Assembly (NCBI RefSeq): GCF_006385675.1
Contig: NZ_VFRR01000023.1
Span: 1-51,280, forward strand
Source of the DNA: Maribrevibacterium harenarium
Lineage (GTDB): Bacteria > Pseudomonadota > Gammaproteobacteria > Pseudomonadales > Marinomonadaceae
Direction of reading: 5' to 3'
Length of the DNA: 51,280 nucleotides
Shown here: one piece after another, positions 34,199 to 44,440 of the stretch
Numbering within the stretch: position 1 is the stretch's first letter
Layout: every line of letters begins with the position of its first letter
Made by a program: the position numbers and the translations under genes
Notes under the pieces: generated by a model
The model's input: the letters and a program-made list of their open reading frames with translations, nothing else
Databases searched by the model: none
Told to the model about the DNA's origin: nothing

Positions 34199-36043
34199 TT
34201 AATCTGCATAGAAGCGAGTGATGTCTTTTAATACCTCAAGACTGGTTGCGGCCGGCATGGTTTTGTCGGTCGGGTTGAGGTTCGGGTCAGAGACTTCATA
34301 ATTGCCGGTTGGGTACGTGGTAATAATCCTATCTTGCATTACGACCCCGTAATTAAAGTAGCTGTGTACCAGTGCCCACTGATGTGACACTTCATCAAAT
34401 AGTGATCTGCCAGTGCTGTACTCAGCCATTGGCGTCGCTATGCCCAACCCTTCATGCATAATTGTTGGCACTAGGTCGTAGTGGGTGGTGCGATGGGTAA
34501 AGGTTTGTTGCGCTTTGCCCGGCCATAAAATAAGTAGGGGTACGTGGATTTGATGTTCGGTAAAGTTGCTCCCGTGCCCCCAGTAGTTTTTTCCTGTTTC
34601 GTTAAACTCTTCACCATGGTCTGAGGTGATGACTACGATGGTGTTATCGAGCTGGTTAGTCTGTTCTAGGTGCCTTATCACTCGTTCTATTTGAGTGTCA
34701 ACGTAGCGCAATGCAGTTCGGTAGCGGTTCTTGTAAGGTGCTGGGTCGAAATCCGGCCCCAGTGCCACATGATCTACCCGTTCCCAGTAAGGCTCGAATT
34801 TGGGCGCAAAGTCCGGTGGTGGCGCATAACCATGGGCAGCATCATAGAATAAAAAGCTAAAGAAGGGTTTTTCGGCCCCAGCAGAGAAGCGAATAAAGTC
34901 GTCAGTAATTTGCTTGTCCCGCTCGTAAGGTGTGTTCCCCGGCGTATCTTTACGTAGGTCTGTTACCGAGCTAAACACATTACGGTGAAAAGTAGGGTTG
35001 ATTAAGGTGCTAGAGCCATAAATACCAAGTTGGTAGTTGTTTTCCTGTAGGGTGCGAATGAATACCGCTGGGCGCTGTAAGGCGGTAAAACTATCCCAGT
35101 AAGTTGGCGGTAGCGCGTAAAACAGGCTAAATACTCCGCCCTTTGTCACATTACCTCCGCTAATATGGTCTTGGAACCATTGTGCATTTTGGCGTTGTGT
35201 CAGACTGTAGGTAAACGGCGTGGTGGTTGGATCAAGGTTGTCACCGCGCCAGGCATCGACAGCAAGAAAAACAATATTAGGCGCTGCGTCTGTCGTGATT
35301 GGGTAGCCGTGGTCTGGGTAGTTAAGGCTATTGGATGCCGCAACCGTCAGGTTTGGAGTTTGCACCACGGTACGCGGATCAATCCAGCCTTGCCGTGTCA
35401 AAAAGTCGACTGCAGTAGCTGGTTGGTAGAGCGGCAAGTGACGAGTCATCGCACGTATTTCGGCATTACCGTGGGCGTCGTACCAAATATGGAGCGCGTT
35501 AGCACTAACAAAACAGGCCAACACGATACTAGTGTATAGCCAGCGACTACCGCGCCAGCGATTCTGTAACGTGGTGCGTATCGCCCACCATAAAGCGAGA
35601 CCGTTGACAGTTAAGATAGCGCCAACTTTTAGGGTGGTAATGAAAATAGTGTACCAAGATAGATCAATGACTTGGCTGGCACCCTCTCCAAATACTAAAC
35701 TCCAAACGAAAGCGCCAAGGTGGAAGCGGTATAAGCTGTAGACCTCTGTGTCCACATAGAGTAGTAGTAGGCCAGTGCCACTGATGAGCCAAGCAGCAAT
35801 ACTCGCTAGCCAGAGTTGTTTCACAAGCCAGGTTATCAGCACGTTTAGCAGAGTAAATAGCAGGCAAAGTAGTCCGATTTGTCCAATAAACGCAGCAGTT
35901 AAATAGGTGTGCCCAAGCCCTGAATAGGTCTGAATGTAAGGCAGGTATTGTAGTGCAAGTAACAAGGCGATTGCGGTAAAGGCTAAGCCATGCAGCATAC
36001 TAGCTTTGGCCCACTGCCAACGGCTGATTGATATTGGTCTCAT
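34199..36043 (-). CDS. Inner-membrane sulfatase-like protein, YejM/PbgA (LapC) type
   Basis: This 614-residue protein has an N-terminal membrane domain with about five helices (residues 15-190) and a periplasmic alkaline phosphatase/sulfatase-fold domain (from about 250, starting NIVFLAVDAWRGD and including SDHGEEFNETG and WGHGS). In E. coli PbgA/YejM senses lipopolysaccharide and controls LpxC stability. The segment GGNVTKGGVFSLFYALP lies where catalytic sulfatases carry their nucleophile; in YejM it is non-enzymatic. The neighbours lptF and lptG also concern lipopolysaccharide, in agreement with this role. Confidence 0.85.
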   Translation of the reverse strand: MRPISISRWQWAKASMLHGLAFTAIALLLALQYLPYIQTYSGLGHTYLTAAFIGQIGLLCLLFTLLNVLITWLVKQLWLASIAAWLISGTGLLLLYVDTEVYSLYRFHLGAFVWSLVFGEGASQVIDLSWYTIFITTLKVGAILTVNGLALWWAIRTTLQNRWRGSRWLYTSIVLACFVSANALHIWYDAHGNAEIRAMTRHLPLYQPATAVDFLTRQGWIDPRTVVQTPNLTVAASNSLNYPDHGYPITTDAAPNIVFLAVDAWRGDNLDPTTTPFTYSLTQRQNAQWFQDHISGGNVTKGGVFSLFYALPPTYWDSFTALQRPAVFIRTLQENNYQLGIYGSSTLINPTFHRNVFSSVTDLRKDTPGNTPYERDKQITDDFIRFSAGAEKPFFSFLFYDAAHGYAPPPDFAPKFEPYWERVDHVALGPDFDPAPYKNRYRTALRYVDTQIERVIRHLEQTNQLDNTIVVITSDHGEEFNETGKNYWGHGSNFTEHQIHVPLLILWPGKAQQTFTHRTTHYDLVPTIMHEGLGIATPMAEYSTGRSLFDEVSHQWALVHSYFNYGVVMQDRIITTYPTGNYEVSDPNLNPTDKTMPAATSLEVLKDITRFYAD

Positions 36044-36130
36044 TTTGGCGTGTTTCTATCGATACTGTTTGAATTTCATTTTATTGGCGGCATTATACCC
36101 GACTCTAACCCATTTCATCTGGAATAGACT

Positions 36131-36562
36131 GTGGAAGAACGCAAAGTAAATTTATGGCGTCGCTTAGCGGCGGGCTTTTATGATTCATTGCTGCTGATTG
36201 CGATGTATTTTTTGGTGGGCTGGCTAATGGTGATGCTAAACGATGGTGAAGCGGTAGAAGGGCCTTGGCTATTCTGGTTGTTGCTGTTGGTAGCAGAGAT
36301 ATTTTTTGCCAAATTTTGGTGTAACCCAGGGCAAACCTTGGGCATGCAGGTATGGAAATTTCGTGTGGAGCAGTTGGATGGGCGTCCGCTAACGTTTCGT
36401 CAAGCTACCGCCCGTTTGCTGTTTTCATTGGTGTCTTGGGGATGCTTAGGCTTGGGTTTTCTTTGGGCGTTATTCGACAAAGAGCAGCGTACTTGGCATG
36501 ACATTTGGTCACAAACCCGTTTGGTATACATCGACCATAAAAAGAACGCAAAAGCCGGCTAG
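36131..36562 (+). CDS. RDD family membrane protein
   Basis: This 143-residue protein begins with GTG at 36131. The N-terminal RRLAAGFYDSLLL holds the Arg and Asp that name the RDD family, and three hydrophobic segments follow. The NPGQTLGMQVWKFRV and RTWHDIWSQTRLVYI segments are conserved features. Some RDD proteins act in sodium/proton exchange, but most have no known function. It is convergent with lptG, and the two reading frames overlap by 4 bases. Confidence 0.88.
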   Translation: MEERKVNLWRRLAAGFYDSLLLIAMYFLVGWLMVMLNDGEAVEGPWLFWLLLLVAEIFFAKFWCNPGQTLGMQVWKFRVEQLDGRPLTFRQATARLLFSLVSWGCLGLGFLWALFDKEQRTWHDIWSQTRLVYIDHKKNAKAG

Positions 36563-37629
36563 CTTTTGCGTCTGATAAGAATTAAACCAATCGCAAAGCA
36601 TACCAAAATTGGGATCATTACTCCCATGAATGGTGGGATGCTTGTGAGTAGCGACATGCGCCCAAATAGCGACAACCCGTTTTGAAATGCTACTCCGATA
36701 ATAACGCCGGAGAAAATGCGCCCCCCCATAGAAGAAGAGCGTAACGGCCCAAACACCGTGGACATGGCAACAATTACTAGGGCGATGGAGGATAATGGTC
36801 GCAGCAGCTTCGTCCAGAGCTCTAGGCTGTATGGGCCGTCATTTAGCCCTTCACTAGTCAGGTAGCTGGCATACTCGTACAACTCCGTTAAAGAAAGGTT
36901 GGCTGGTTCCTGTGTCGATAGGTAAAGATGGCGCGGCTGTAGCGTTGCTTGCCAGTTTTGCTCCGGCCGTGTTTCTATCATGACCTTATCTGGTGTGAAT
37001 ATTGTTTTGCGGACGCCTTCTAAGCGCCACTCATCATTTCCTAAATAGACGGCTTTGTCTGCGTCGATAATGGCATTCAGCTTTACGTCATCCCGGTCAA
37101 AAATTCGCAGGCCATAAAGAACTTGATTCGCATCCGCAGCATTGATGTAGACATAGTTACCGTTGACTTTTACCCATGTACCTCCCTGGAGAGAGAAGTC
37201 GTCTACGCGGCGTTGTTCCGACTGTTGCAGAATCAAAGCTTTTTGATCAGCAACGGGAGAAACATATTGAGAAATACCGAGCCCTGCTAATGCGAGCACT
37301 AAGATTGGCTGGCAGGCGGAAATGCCGATGCGCCAGATGGGAGTACCGGCTGCGCGAATTACCGTAATTTCGGAAGTGGTTGCAAGTGCTCCCAAACCTA
37401 CCAACGTGCCAATTAGGCAAGATACGGGTAGGTATTCAGCAAATTTACTGGGCATGCCGTAGCCCAGTACCAGCAACAGGGAGGAGGTGGTAAAGCGCTC
37501 ATTAACCTTTTGAATTTGATCAATAAAGGTGATGATGAAATCCAATCCGAGTAAGGTGAGCATGACAAATAGCACAGACCAAAGTACGGTCATGCCAACA
37601 TATCGGTCGATTTTACTTAGTAGCACCAT
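36559..37629 (-). CDS. lptG: Lipopolysaccharide export permease LptG
   Basis: LptG and LptF form the inner-membrane part of the Lpt machine that extracts lipopolysaccharide for transport to the outer membrane. The 356-residue protein has an N-terminal helix pair (starting LSKIDRYVGMTVL), a periplasmic beta-jellyroll (about 130-260) and a C-terminal helix bundle. Its start overlaps lptF by 17 bases, so translation is coupled. The ATPase lptB lies elsewhere. Confidence 0.94.
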   Translation of the reverse strand: MVLLSKIDRYVGMTVLWSVLFVMLTLLGLDFIITFIDQIQKVNERFTTSSLLLVLGYGMPSKFAEYLPVSCLIGTLVGLGALATTSEITVIRAAGTPIWRIGISACQPILVLALAGLGISQYVSPVADQKALILQQSEQRRVDDFSLQGGTWVKVNGNYVYINAADANQVLYGLRIFDRDDVKLNAIIDADKAVYLGNDEWRLEGVRKTIFTPDKVMIETRPEQNWQATLQPRHLYLSTQEPANLSLTELYEYASYLTSEGLNDGPYSLELWTKLLRPLSSIALVIVAMSTVFGPLRSSSMGGRIFSGVIIGVAFQNGLSLFGRMSLLTSIPPFMGVMIPILVCFAIGLILIRRKS

Positions 37630-38731
37630 TCACTCCTTGATTTTTGGGTAGCTTGGCGGTTCGTCGACGGAATACTTGGTTAAATCCTAAGAACAGGTAA
37701 GCGGCGATGACTGCGAACAAGGCATGTGCCCACCACAAGCCGTACTTAATGGGGATCTGCTGCTTCTCAATGGCAGTTTTTCCCCAGATGAGCAGTCCCA
37801 AGTAGCCAATCATGAGTAGAATGGCTGGTAACATTTTGAAGAACCTTCCTTGCCTAGGGTTTACTTGGCTCAGAGATAAGCCAATGATGGCAAGGATAGG
37901 GATCATCACCACCAAGGCAATGCGCCAATGCAGCTCGGCTTGATATTTTGGAACATCACTCTGCAAGAGAAACAAAGTGGGCATTGCGAACGCAGCGTTT
38001 ATAGTTGCTGTTGGCTGTTCTTCAAGGCGGATTGCATAGGTATCAAACTGCATCACTTGATATTCCCGGCTCCCCGGAGTGCCTTGATAGCGAGTCCCTT
38101 GCTTGAGCACTAAGTAGTTCGCTCCTTGTCTGCTCTCGATACGAACCTGTTCGCCATAGGTGGCTAGCGTATGAGTGGGAATGCGTTGGTCACCCCTGAT
38201 TGTATAGTCAGAAACAAAAATATCTCGCATCCACCCTTCTGAGCTTAAACCATCAATGTAAGTGGTTTGTTGGCCGCTTCCTTGGAAACGTCCCGGCTGG
38301 ATAAAGTCAAATACGGTTAAAGTGTCTTGCTCTTTGTAGGCTTCTTCCACCTTGTATTCTGCGGTTGGTGATAGCCAAAAGTTAATAAAGGCAGACAGTA
38401 AGGTCACAAATAGGCTGATACCTAGAGTGTAGCGGGCGAGTTTGAGTTTACTGATGCCGCTGGCGAATAATATGGACATCTCGTTTTCTATATATAAACG
38501 TCCATAGGCCAGTAGCAATGATAGAAAAAATGCGAGCGGCAGAATCATCTGAATAAAACTTGGAATGTGTAAACCAAGAATCAGAAACAAGAACTCGAAG
38601 GTCATCTTACCCTCGGTAGCTCGCCCCAGATAATTTACAATTCGTCCGCTTAAAATGACGAGAAGTAAGATAAGTGTTACCGCAGTGGTTGACACCAACA
38701 CTTCTTTCGCCAAGTATCTGAATAATTTCAA
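37613..38731 (-). CDS. lptF: Lipopolysaccharide export permease LptF
   Basis: The 372-residue partner of LptG begins MKLFRYLAKEVLVSTTAVT, with six predicted helices in two groups around a periplasmic domain (about 130-260). The family segment IENEMSILFASGISKLKLARY, which contacts the LptB ATPase, is intact. It is divergent from pepA across a 121-base gap, as in most gammaproteobacteria. Confidence 0.94.
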   Translation of the reverse strand: MKLFRYLAKEVLVSTTAVTLILLLVILSGRIVNYLGRATEGKMTFEFLFLILGLHIPSFIQMILPLAFFLSLLLAYGRLYIENEMSILFASGISKLKLARYTLGISLFVTLLSAFINFWLSPTAEYKVEEAYKEQDTLTVFDFIQPGRFQGSGQQTTYIDGLSSEGWMRDIFVSDYTIRGDQRIPTHTLATYGEQVRIESRQGANYLVLKQGTRYQGTPGSREYQVMQFDTYAIRLEEQPTATINAAFAMPTLFLLQSDVPKYQAELHWRIALVVMIPILAIIGLSLSQVNPRQGRFFKMLPAILLMIGYLGLLIWGKTAIEKQQIPIKYGLWWAHALFAVIAAYLFLGFNQVFRRRTAKLPKNQGVNGATK

Positions 38732-38852
38732 AAGTAACCTCTAGTGATAATGCGCAACAGTGTTAGCGGCAGCGCTCTAATCCATTGCCGTTATTATCTC
38801 GTGATCGATAGCGTCTTATCCAGCATTTTAACGTGATTAAACAAGGTTTGTT

Positions 38853-40304
38853 ATGAAGACTCAGTTGGTAAAAAGTATTCAATCTGCTCAAGCAGATTTA
38901 TTGGCGGTGTTTGTATCTAGCGAAGGTGAGCTCGCCCAGTCCTGTGCTTGGTTAGATGAATCGTTGCAGGGGCAAGTTAGTCAGCTGGTTGCCTCTAAAG
39001 TGTTTAAAGCGAGTGTTGGTGACACGTTATTGCTGCCGATGACCTCGTTAGAGAAAGCTGTGTTACTAGTTGGGATTGGTAACGAAGCACTATCCGATGC
39101 TAAAGCCAAAAAAGCCATCGCTGCGTTAACGTCGCAATTAAAAGCATTACCTTACGAAACCGCTGCTGTGGCTTTGTCTGACCTAACAGTTAAAGAGCGG
39201 GATGCTGCTAATACGCTTTCCTTGGCGGCTCAGTGGATCAATGAAGGCTTTTACGAATTTATCGGCTTTAAACAAAGTGACGATAAGAAGCAAATCGCGC
39301 TAGAGACACTGTTACTCACGGGTGAAGATGAGCAGGCGTTGGCTGTTGGCTTAGCGGCTGCAAAAGGTGCTTGCTTCGCGCGCCAGCTTGGTAACTTGCC
39401 GGGGAACGTTTGTACGCCAAATTACCTTGCCTCTAAAGCGCAAGATTTGGGCGAAGAATATGGCTTGGAAATCGAGTTGCTGGACGAAACCAAAATGGAC
39501 GAGCTGGGAATGCACAGCTTGTTGTCTGTTGGTCGTGGTAGCGACCAGCCAAGCTACCTGATCGTAATGCACTATCGCGGCGCTGGTGAGGATGTGCCAC
39601 CACAAGTGTTGCTTGGTAAAGGTATTACCTTTGATACCGGTGGTATCTCATTGAAGCCGGGTCTAAAAATGGATGAAATGAAATACGACATGTGCGGTGC
39701 TGCCAGCGTGTTTGGAACCATGATGGCAATCGGTGAACTTAAGCCCAAACTTAATTTCACTGCGGTAATCGCGGCAGCTGAAAATATGCCAAGTGGTCGA
39801 GCGACTAAGCCCGGTGACATTGTACGTACTATGTCTGGAAAAACCGTAGAAATCCTTAATACCGACGCGGAAGGTCGCTTGGTACTATGTGATGCGTTAA
39901 CTTATATTGAACGGTTCAATCCTGCTGCTGTAGTGGATATTGCCACCCTGACTGGCGCCTGTGTCGTCGCCCTAGGTAGTGTTAACTCTGGTATGTACGC
40001 CAACAATGATGAGGTAGCGACAGCCCTTAAAGAAGCGAGTCGTGTGGCAGCAGATAAACTCTGGCAAATGCCATTGGATGAAGAATATCAGCAGCAACTT
40101 GATAGTAACTTTGCAGATATCGCCAATATAGGTGGACCAGAAGCTGGTTCGGTAACGGCAGCATGCTTCCTATCACGCTTCACTGAAAGCTACCCTTGGG
40201 CTCATTTGGATATTGCCGGTACGGCTTGGGCTGGCGGTGCGGCAAAAGGTGCTTCCGGTCGCCCCGTCGGTTTGCTAACTCGCTATTTGCTAGCTAAAGT
40301 CTGA
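38853..40304 (+). CDS. pepA: Leucyl aminopeptidase (cytosol aminopeptidase)
   Basis: PepA is a hexameric manganese/zinc exopeptidase that removes N-terminal residues; in E. coli it also binds DNA at carAB and in Xer recombination. The 483 residues carry the metal-binding GKGITFDTGGISLKPG and the signature NTDAEGRLVL. The N-terminal domain is of normal length. The presence of carAB in the same window makes a regulatory role possible, but nothing in the carA leader proves it. Confidence 0.96.
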   Translation: MKTQLVKSIQSAQADLLAVFVSSEGELAQSCAWLDESLQGQVSQLVASKVFKASVGDTLLLPMTSLEKAVLLVGIGNEALSDAKAKKAIAALTSQLKALPYETAAVALSDLTVKERDAANTLSLAAQWINEGFYEFIGFKQSDDKKQIALETLLLTGEDEQALAVGLAAAKGACFARQLGNLPGNVCTPNYLASKAQDLGEEYGLEIELLDETKMDELGMHSLLSVGRGSDQPSYLIVMHYRGAGEDVPPQVLLGKGITFDTGGISLKPGLKMDEMKYDMCGAASVFGTMMAIGELKPKLNFTAVIAAAENMPSGRATKPGDIVRTMSGKTVEILNTDAEGRLVLCDALTYIERFNPAAVVDIATLTGACVVALGSVNSGMYANNDEVATALKEASRVAADKLWQMPLDEEYQQQLDSNFADIANIGGPEAGSVTAACFLSRFTESYPWAHLDIAGTAWAGGAAKGASGRPVGLLTRYLLAKV

Positions 40305-40319
40305 TAGCTATTTAACAAG

Positions 40320-40351
40320 ACGTACGTGTCGCTCCGTGATGCGTACGTTTT
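40320..40351 (+). terminator. Probable terminator after pepA
   Basis: ACGTACG (40320-40326) pairs with CGTACGT (40342-40348), followed by a short T-run. The stem is only 7-8 bp with a 15-base loop, so strength is moderate. Confidence 0.5.
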
Positions 40352-40391
40352 CAATGTTTGCTAACTAATGCTGTGACGCTGATTGTTCGTT

Positions 40392-40760
40392 ATGACTGAT
40401 ACTTACTTCGATATCGATGACCTTGAGTTAGAACCCGATGAAGGGGTTCTTGCAGCGGCTTTGCGCAATAAAGACGATATTCCCATCCTAATGGATGTTG
40501 TTAGTGCCAAAGTAACTACCCATGTTAGTCAAGCTGACTACTTGGCCCAGTCCCTGAAAGAAGGGGCGCAAAGCGAAGAAGAGCCAGCCGAGGCGATGTT
40601 GAGCCCTGTGTCTCCCGTTGTAGATGAAATCGAGCAGACGTCAACATCTTTAGCCGTTACTCAAGAACAAATATCTCAGGCCATAAGTGCCGTGCTACAA
40701 CGTCAACTGCCGCAACTGGTGGCAGAAGTCATGACTGAGCTAGACAAGCAGCAACAATAA
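40392..40760 (+). CDS. Small acidic protein of unknown function between pepA and valS
   Basis: This 122-residue acidic protein (DDLELEPDEG near the start) ends in a likely amphipathic helix (residues 92-118, EQISQAISAVLQRQLPQLVA). No domain is recognised. A similar-sized unknown gene lies between holC and valS in Pseudomonas, and this could be its counterpart; holC itself is absent here. The ATG at 40392 is preferred to the TTG at 40383, although neither has a strong ribosome binding site. The composition suggests a partner-binding protein rather than an enzyme. Confidence 0.65.
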   Translation: MTDTYFDIDDLELEPDEGVLAAALRNKDDIPILMDVVSAKVTTHVSQADYLAQSLKEGAQSEEEPAEAMLSPVSPVVDEIEQTSTSLAVTQEQISQAISAVLQRQLPQLVAEVMTELDKQQQ

Positions 40761-40856
40761 AGAACGGAACAGTTCGGCTTTCGTGCATCTGGTGGGCAGG
40801 CTATAATTCCCACACTTTTACCTATTCATGCCAACAAAGAGCGTTAAGACACCATA

Positions 40857-43640
40857 ATGGATAAGACTTACCAACCCCATAGTATTGAGCAACCAATTTA
40901 CCAACGCTGGGAAGAGAGCAATTGCTTTGCCCCTCAAGGCAATGGCACCCCATTCTCCATTATGATTCCACCGCCAAACGTCACCGGCAGCTTGCACATG
41001 GGGCACGCGTTTCAGCACAGCTTAATGGATGCCATGATTCGTCGCGCCCGTATGCAAGGCAAACGCACCCTATGGCAACCAGGTAGCGACCATGCTGGTA
41101 TTGCTACTCAAATGGTAGTGGAGCGCCAATTAGCCGCTCAGAACCTAACTCGTGTTGGTTTAGGCCGTGAGAAATTTCTCGAAAAAGTTTGGGAGTGGAA
41201 AGCTCAATCTGGCGGCACCATTTCTGATCAAATGCGCGTTTTAGGCGACTCGGTAGATTGGAGCAAAGAGCGCTTCACTATGGACCCAGGTATGTCGGCC
41301 GCAGTTCAGGAAGTCTTTGTACGCCTGTATGACGAAGGCATTATCTACCGTGGTCAGCGCCTAGTTAACTGGGACCCGAAACTACATACGGCGATTTCTG
41401 ACCTAGAAGTGTTGTCAGAAGAAGAAAATGGCTTTATGTGGCACTTCCGCTACCCGCTCGCCGATGGTGTCACAACAGCGGATGGCAAAGATTACATCGT
41501 AGTGGCGACAACTCGCCCTGAAACCATGTTGGGTGACTCTGCGGTGGCTGTAGCACCGGATGATGAGCGCTACGCGGAGTTGGTTGGTAAAGAGATTATC
41601 CTACCCTTGGTCGGACGTCGTATTCCGATAATTGCGGACGAATACGTTGATAAAGAGTTTGGCACCGGTTGTGTGAAGATTACACCAGCACACGATTTCA
41701 ACGACTATGAAATGGGTAAGCGTCATAACTTACCGATGATCAATATCTTCACGGATGATGCGGCTATTAATGATGAGGCGCCGGAAAAATACCGTGGCCT
41801 TGATCGTTTCGATGCGCGTAAAGTGATCGTGAAGGATTTTGAAGATTTAGGTCTGTTGGAAAAAGTCGTTGATCATAAGCTAAAAGTCCCTCGTAGCGAG
41901 CGGGGCAACACGGTGGTTGAGCCTTACCTAACCAATCAATGGTACGTGGCGGTTGAGTCCCTAGCGAAACCTGCCATCGAAGCGGTAGAAAACGGTGACA
42001 TCCAATTTGTGCCAAAGCAGTGGGAGAATACCTACTTTGCTTGGATGCGTGATCTGCAAGACTGGTGTATTTCCCGTCAACTTTGGTGGGGCCATCAAAT
42101 CCCTGCTTGGTATGACAACTCAGGCAACTTCTATGTTGGTCAGAGTGAAGAAGATGTGCGCCAGAAATATAATTTGGCTGCAGATCTAGAGCTTGTTCAA
42201 GATGAAGACGTCCTAGATACCTGGTTCTCTTCTGCACTATGGACTTTTGCTACCCAAGGTTGGCCGGAGCAAACCGAAGATCTAGAGTTATTTGGCGAGT
42301 CAGATGTGCTTGTAACTGGCTTTGACATTATTTTCTTCTGGGTTGCCCGGATGATTATGATGACGTTGAAGTTCACCAACAAGGTTCCGTTCAAAACCGT
42401 TTATATCACCGGCCTAATCCGTGATGAACGGGGCGACAAAATGTCTAAGTCGAAAGGCAACGTTATCGATCCGCTGGATTTGATAAACGGTATCGACCTT
42501 GAATCGCTCGTTGCCAAACGTACCTACGGCATGATGCAACCCCGTCTAGCAGAGAAAGTCGAAAAGAATACCCGTGAAACCTACCCAGAGGGTATGCCTG
42601 CTTACGGCACAGACGCGTTGCGCTTTACCCTATGTTCCTTGGCCTCAGGCGGACGCGACATCAAGTTCGATCTTAATCGTCTAGAAGGTTACCGCAACTT
42701 CTGTAATAAGATTTGGAACGCTGCCCGTTACGTGTTGATGAATACCGAGGGGCAAGACTGCGCGCAAAATGGTGGTGAGGTGGAGCTATCGCTGGCAGAC
42801 AAGTGGATTATTTCCCGTTTGCAGCACGCCGAAGAAGCGGTCAATAAAGCCTACGAGACGCACCGATTCGACCTAGCTGCTCAAGCCGTGTATGAGTTTA
42901 TGTGGCACGAATACTGTGACTGGTATCTAGAGCTTTCTAAACCTGTGTTGTGGGACGAAAACGCAACACCTGCTCAGCTAGCCGGTACTCGCCGCACTTT
43001 GGTTCGTGTATTGGAAGCATTCTTGCGCCTTGCACACCCAATGATGCCGTTTATTACCGAAGAGATTTGGCAGCGCGTGGCGCCATTGGCCGGAGTTACG
43101 GGTGATACGGTAATGACTCAAGCTTTCCCTGAATCCGAAGCGGATAAAATCAACCTGACAGCTGAAGCTGACGTCGAGTGGTTGAAAGGCGTGATTGAAG
43201 GTATTCGTAACATTCGTGGAGAAATGAATATCGCCCCTTCTAAGCCGCTGGAGATTTTCTTGCGCAATGGTTCTGATCAAGACCAAGCACGCTTGGAAGA
43301 TAACCTAACCTTCTTACAAAAACTGGCTAAACTGGAGTCAGTAACTTGGTTGGAAGCAGGGGCCGAGGCGCCAATGTCAGCCACTGCGTTAGTGGGTGAA
43401 ATGGAAGTGCTGGTGCCGATGGCGGGCTTAATTGACAAGGACGCAGAGCTAGCTCGTTTGCAAAAAGAAATTGATAAAGCGAGCAAAGATTTAGAGCGCA
43501 TCCTTGGCAAGTTGGGCAATGAGTCTTTTGTTGCGAAAGCCCCAGCAGCCGTGGTGGAAAAAGAACAAGCGAAATGTGAAGAGTTGAAATCGATTGTGGC
43601 GAAGTTGGAGGAGCAGAAAGCTGCTATCGCCAGCCTGTAG
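40857..43640 (+). CDS. valS: Valyl-tRNA synthetase
   Basis: ValS charges tRNA(Val). The 927-residue class I enzyme has [10 protein letters not shown] (HIGH motif, near 48), the editing domain with [25 protein letters not shown] (KMSKS), the anticodon-binding [13 protein letters not shown], and a C-terminal coiled coil (about 860-927, [18 protein letters not shown]). It follows the small acidic gene at the conserved pepA-valS locus. A TATAAT box is at 40802-40807. Confidence 0.98.
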   Translation: MDKTYQPHSIEQPIYQRWEESNCFAPQGNGTPFSIMIPPPNVTGSLHMGHAFQHSLMDAMIRRARMQGKRTLWQPGSDHAGIATQMVVERQLAAQNLTRVGLGREKFLEKVWEWKAQSGGTISDQMRVLGDSVDWSKERFTMDPGMSAAVQEVFVRLYDEGIIYRGQRLVNWDPKLHTAISDLEVLSEEENGFMWHFRYPLADGVTTADGKDYIVVATTRPETMLGDSAVAVAPDDERYAELVGKEIILPLVGRRIPIIADEYVDKEFGTGCVKITPAHDFNDYEMGKRHNLPMINIFTDDAAINDEAPEKYRGLDRFDARKVIVKDFEDLGLLEKVVDHKLKVPRSERGNTVVEPYLTNQWYVAVESLAKPAIEAVENGDIQFVPKQWENTYFAWMRDLQDWCISRQLWWGHQIPAWYDNSGNFYVGQSEEDVRQKYNLAADLELVQDEDVLDTWFSSALWTFATQGWPEQTEDLELFGESDVLVTGFDIIFFWVARMIMMTLKFTNKVPFKTVYITGLIRDERGDKMSKSKGNVIDPLDLINGIDLESLVAKRTYGMMQPRLAEKVEKNTRETYPEGMPAYGTDALRFTLCSLASGGRDIKFDLNRLEGYRNFCNKIWNAARYVLMNTEGQDCAQNGGEVELSLADKWIISRLQHAEEAVNKAYETHRFDLAAQAVYEFMWHEYCDWYLELSKPVLWDENATPAQLAGTRRTLVRVLEAFLRLAHPMMPFITEEIWQRVAPLAGVTGDTVMTQAFPESEADKINLTAEADVEWLKGVIEGIRNIRGEMNIAPSKPLEIFLRNGSDQDQARLEDNLTFLQKLAKLESVTWLEAGAEAPMSATALVGEMEVLVPMAGLIDKDAELARLQKEIDKASKDLERILGKLGNESFVAKAPAAVVEKEQAKCEELKSIVAKLEEQKAAIASL

Positions 43641-43648
43641 CCTAACAA

Positions 43649-43678
43649 ACGGCGGCTGGGTGACTGCCTAGCCGCCGT
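43649..43678 (+). terminator. Strong hairpin after valS
   Basis: ACGGCGGCT (43649-43657) pairs perfectly with AGCCGCCGT (43670-43678). No T-run follows; the bases TATAAT at 43678-43683 instead look like a -10 box of the cold-shock gene. It may end valS transcription with Rho or protect the 3' end. Confidence 0.55.
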
Positions 43679-43698
43679 ATAATAAGAAGAGGCGCGTA

Positions 43699-43914
43699 AT
43701 GTCCGAAAGATTGTATGGCAAAGTGAAGTGGTTCAATGACTCGAAGGGAGTAGGTTTCATCAAGCGTGATGGATATCCCGACGTGTTTGTGCACTATAAA
43801 TCCATTCAGGCGCAAGGACACAAGACACTGCGCAAAGGCCAAAATGTGAGCTTTGAACTTCATCAAACTGAGTTCGGAGTTCAAGCTGCCAATGTGCATT
43901 TGGAAATAGAATAG
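43699..43914 (+). CDS. Cold-shock domain protein (CspA family)
   Basis: A single 71-residue cold-shock domain with RNP1 (KGVGFIKRDG) and RNP2 (VFVHYKSI). Such proteins bind single-stranded RNA and melt secondary structure. The first residues SERLYGKVKWFND are typical. RNP1 has VGFI where CspA has FGFI, so it is a divergent paralogue and may not be cold-induced; the short leader shows no CspA-type thermosensor. The start has AGAGG upstream, and AATAAGAAG lies before it. Confidence 0.93.
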   Translation: MSERLYGKVKWFNDSKGVGFIKRDGYPDVFVHYKSIQAQGHKTLRKGQNVSFELHQTEFGVQAANVHLEIE

Positions 43915-43942
43915 CAAGCCTCCTATGGTCATAGGGGCTTGC
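43914..43942. terminator. Bidirectional hairpin between the cold-shock and CBS genes
   Basis: GCAAGCC-T-CCTAT (43914-43926) pairs with ATAGGGGCTTGC (43931-43942) with a single bulged T. It separates convergent genes. No T-run is seen. Confidence 0.6.
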
Positions 43943-43956
43943 GGCTTAGAGAGTGA

Positions 43957-44373
43957 TTATTGTTGTAGCTGTCGGTGTGCTAGCTTCACAAAATCGATCG
44001 GAGTGATGATGCCGACTAGTTTGTCATTTTCGACAACAGGCAGGCTGCCGTATTTATTCTCGATGAAAAACTCGGCTGCGGTATCCAGTGCTAGGCCTAC
44101 GTCAATGGTCAAAATGTCTTTATTCATCGCATTACGCACCGGCGTTTGCTCTTCTTTTTTAGCAAGCTGCTGCGTACCGAATTGACTTACTAAGTAGAAA
44201 GCATGTTTCAGGTATTCCCGCTGAGTAAGCATGCCGATACATTTGCCCTCATCATCGACAACGGGCAAGTTGCGAATATTCTTTTCCGACATGAGTTTTT
44301 TGGCCATGGCCAACGAGTCTGTTTCCTTTAAGGTGATCAAATTCGTTACCATCAAATCAGACACAGTTTGCAC
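43957..44373 (-). CDS. CBS-domain pair protein
   Basis: This 138-residue protein is made of two CBS domains (about 5-60 and 77-133), each with the closing GMLTQRE or GIITPID segment. CBS pairs bind adenosine nucleotides and usually regulate a partner. It has no other domain, so it is a stand-alone sensor. Its target is not obvious; the neighbours are a cold-shock protein and tadA, with which it is divergent. Confidence 0.88.
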   Translation of the reverse strand: MQTVSDLMVTNLITLKETDSLAMAKKLMSEKNIRNLPVVDDEGKCIGMLTQREYLKHAFYLVSQFGTQQLAKKEEQTPVRNAMNKDILTIDVGLALDTAAEFFIENKYGSLPVVENDKLVGIITPIDFVKLAHRQLQQ

Positions 44374-44440
44374 GCTCGGTACTCCATTGTTGTGATCAGC
44401 TGCCAGTGTAGGCTAAATAAAAAAAAGAGTGCAACTTATC

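Noticed and set aside
35165..35539. 124-codon frame opposite the YejM-like gene
   Set aside because: It lies wholly inside a well-supported gene on the other strand and shows no family features; the same holds for the other antisense frames in carB, purL and valS.
40305..40391. Possible hidden or broken holC after pepA
   Set aside because: Only 87 bases separate pepA from the next gene, and they contain a hairpin; no chi-like sequence is present.
43680..43692. AATAAGAAG tract before the cold-shock gene as an Hfq/Crc site
   Set aside because: It overlaps or closely follows a TATAAT -10 box, so it would lie at or before the transcript start; the gene is not catabolic.
44415..44430. A-rich tract before tadA as an Hfq/Crc site
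   Set aside because: It is a simple A-run with only incidental AANAANAA match before a housekeeping gene.
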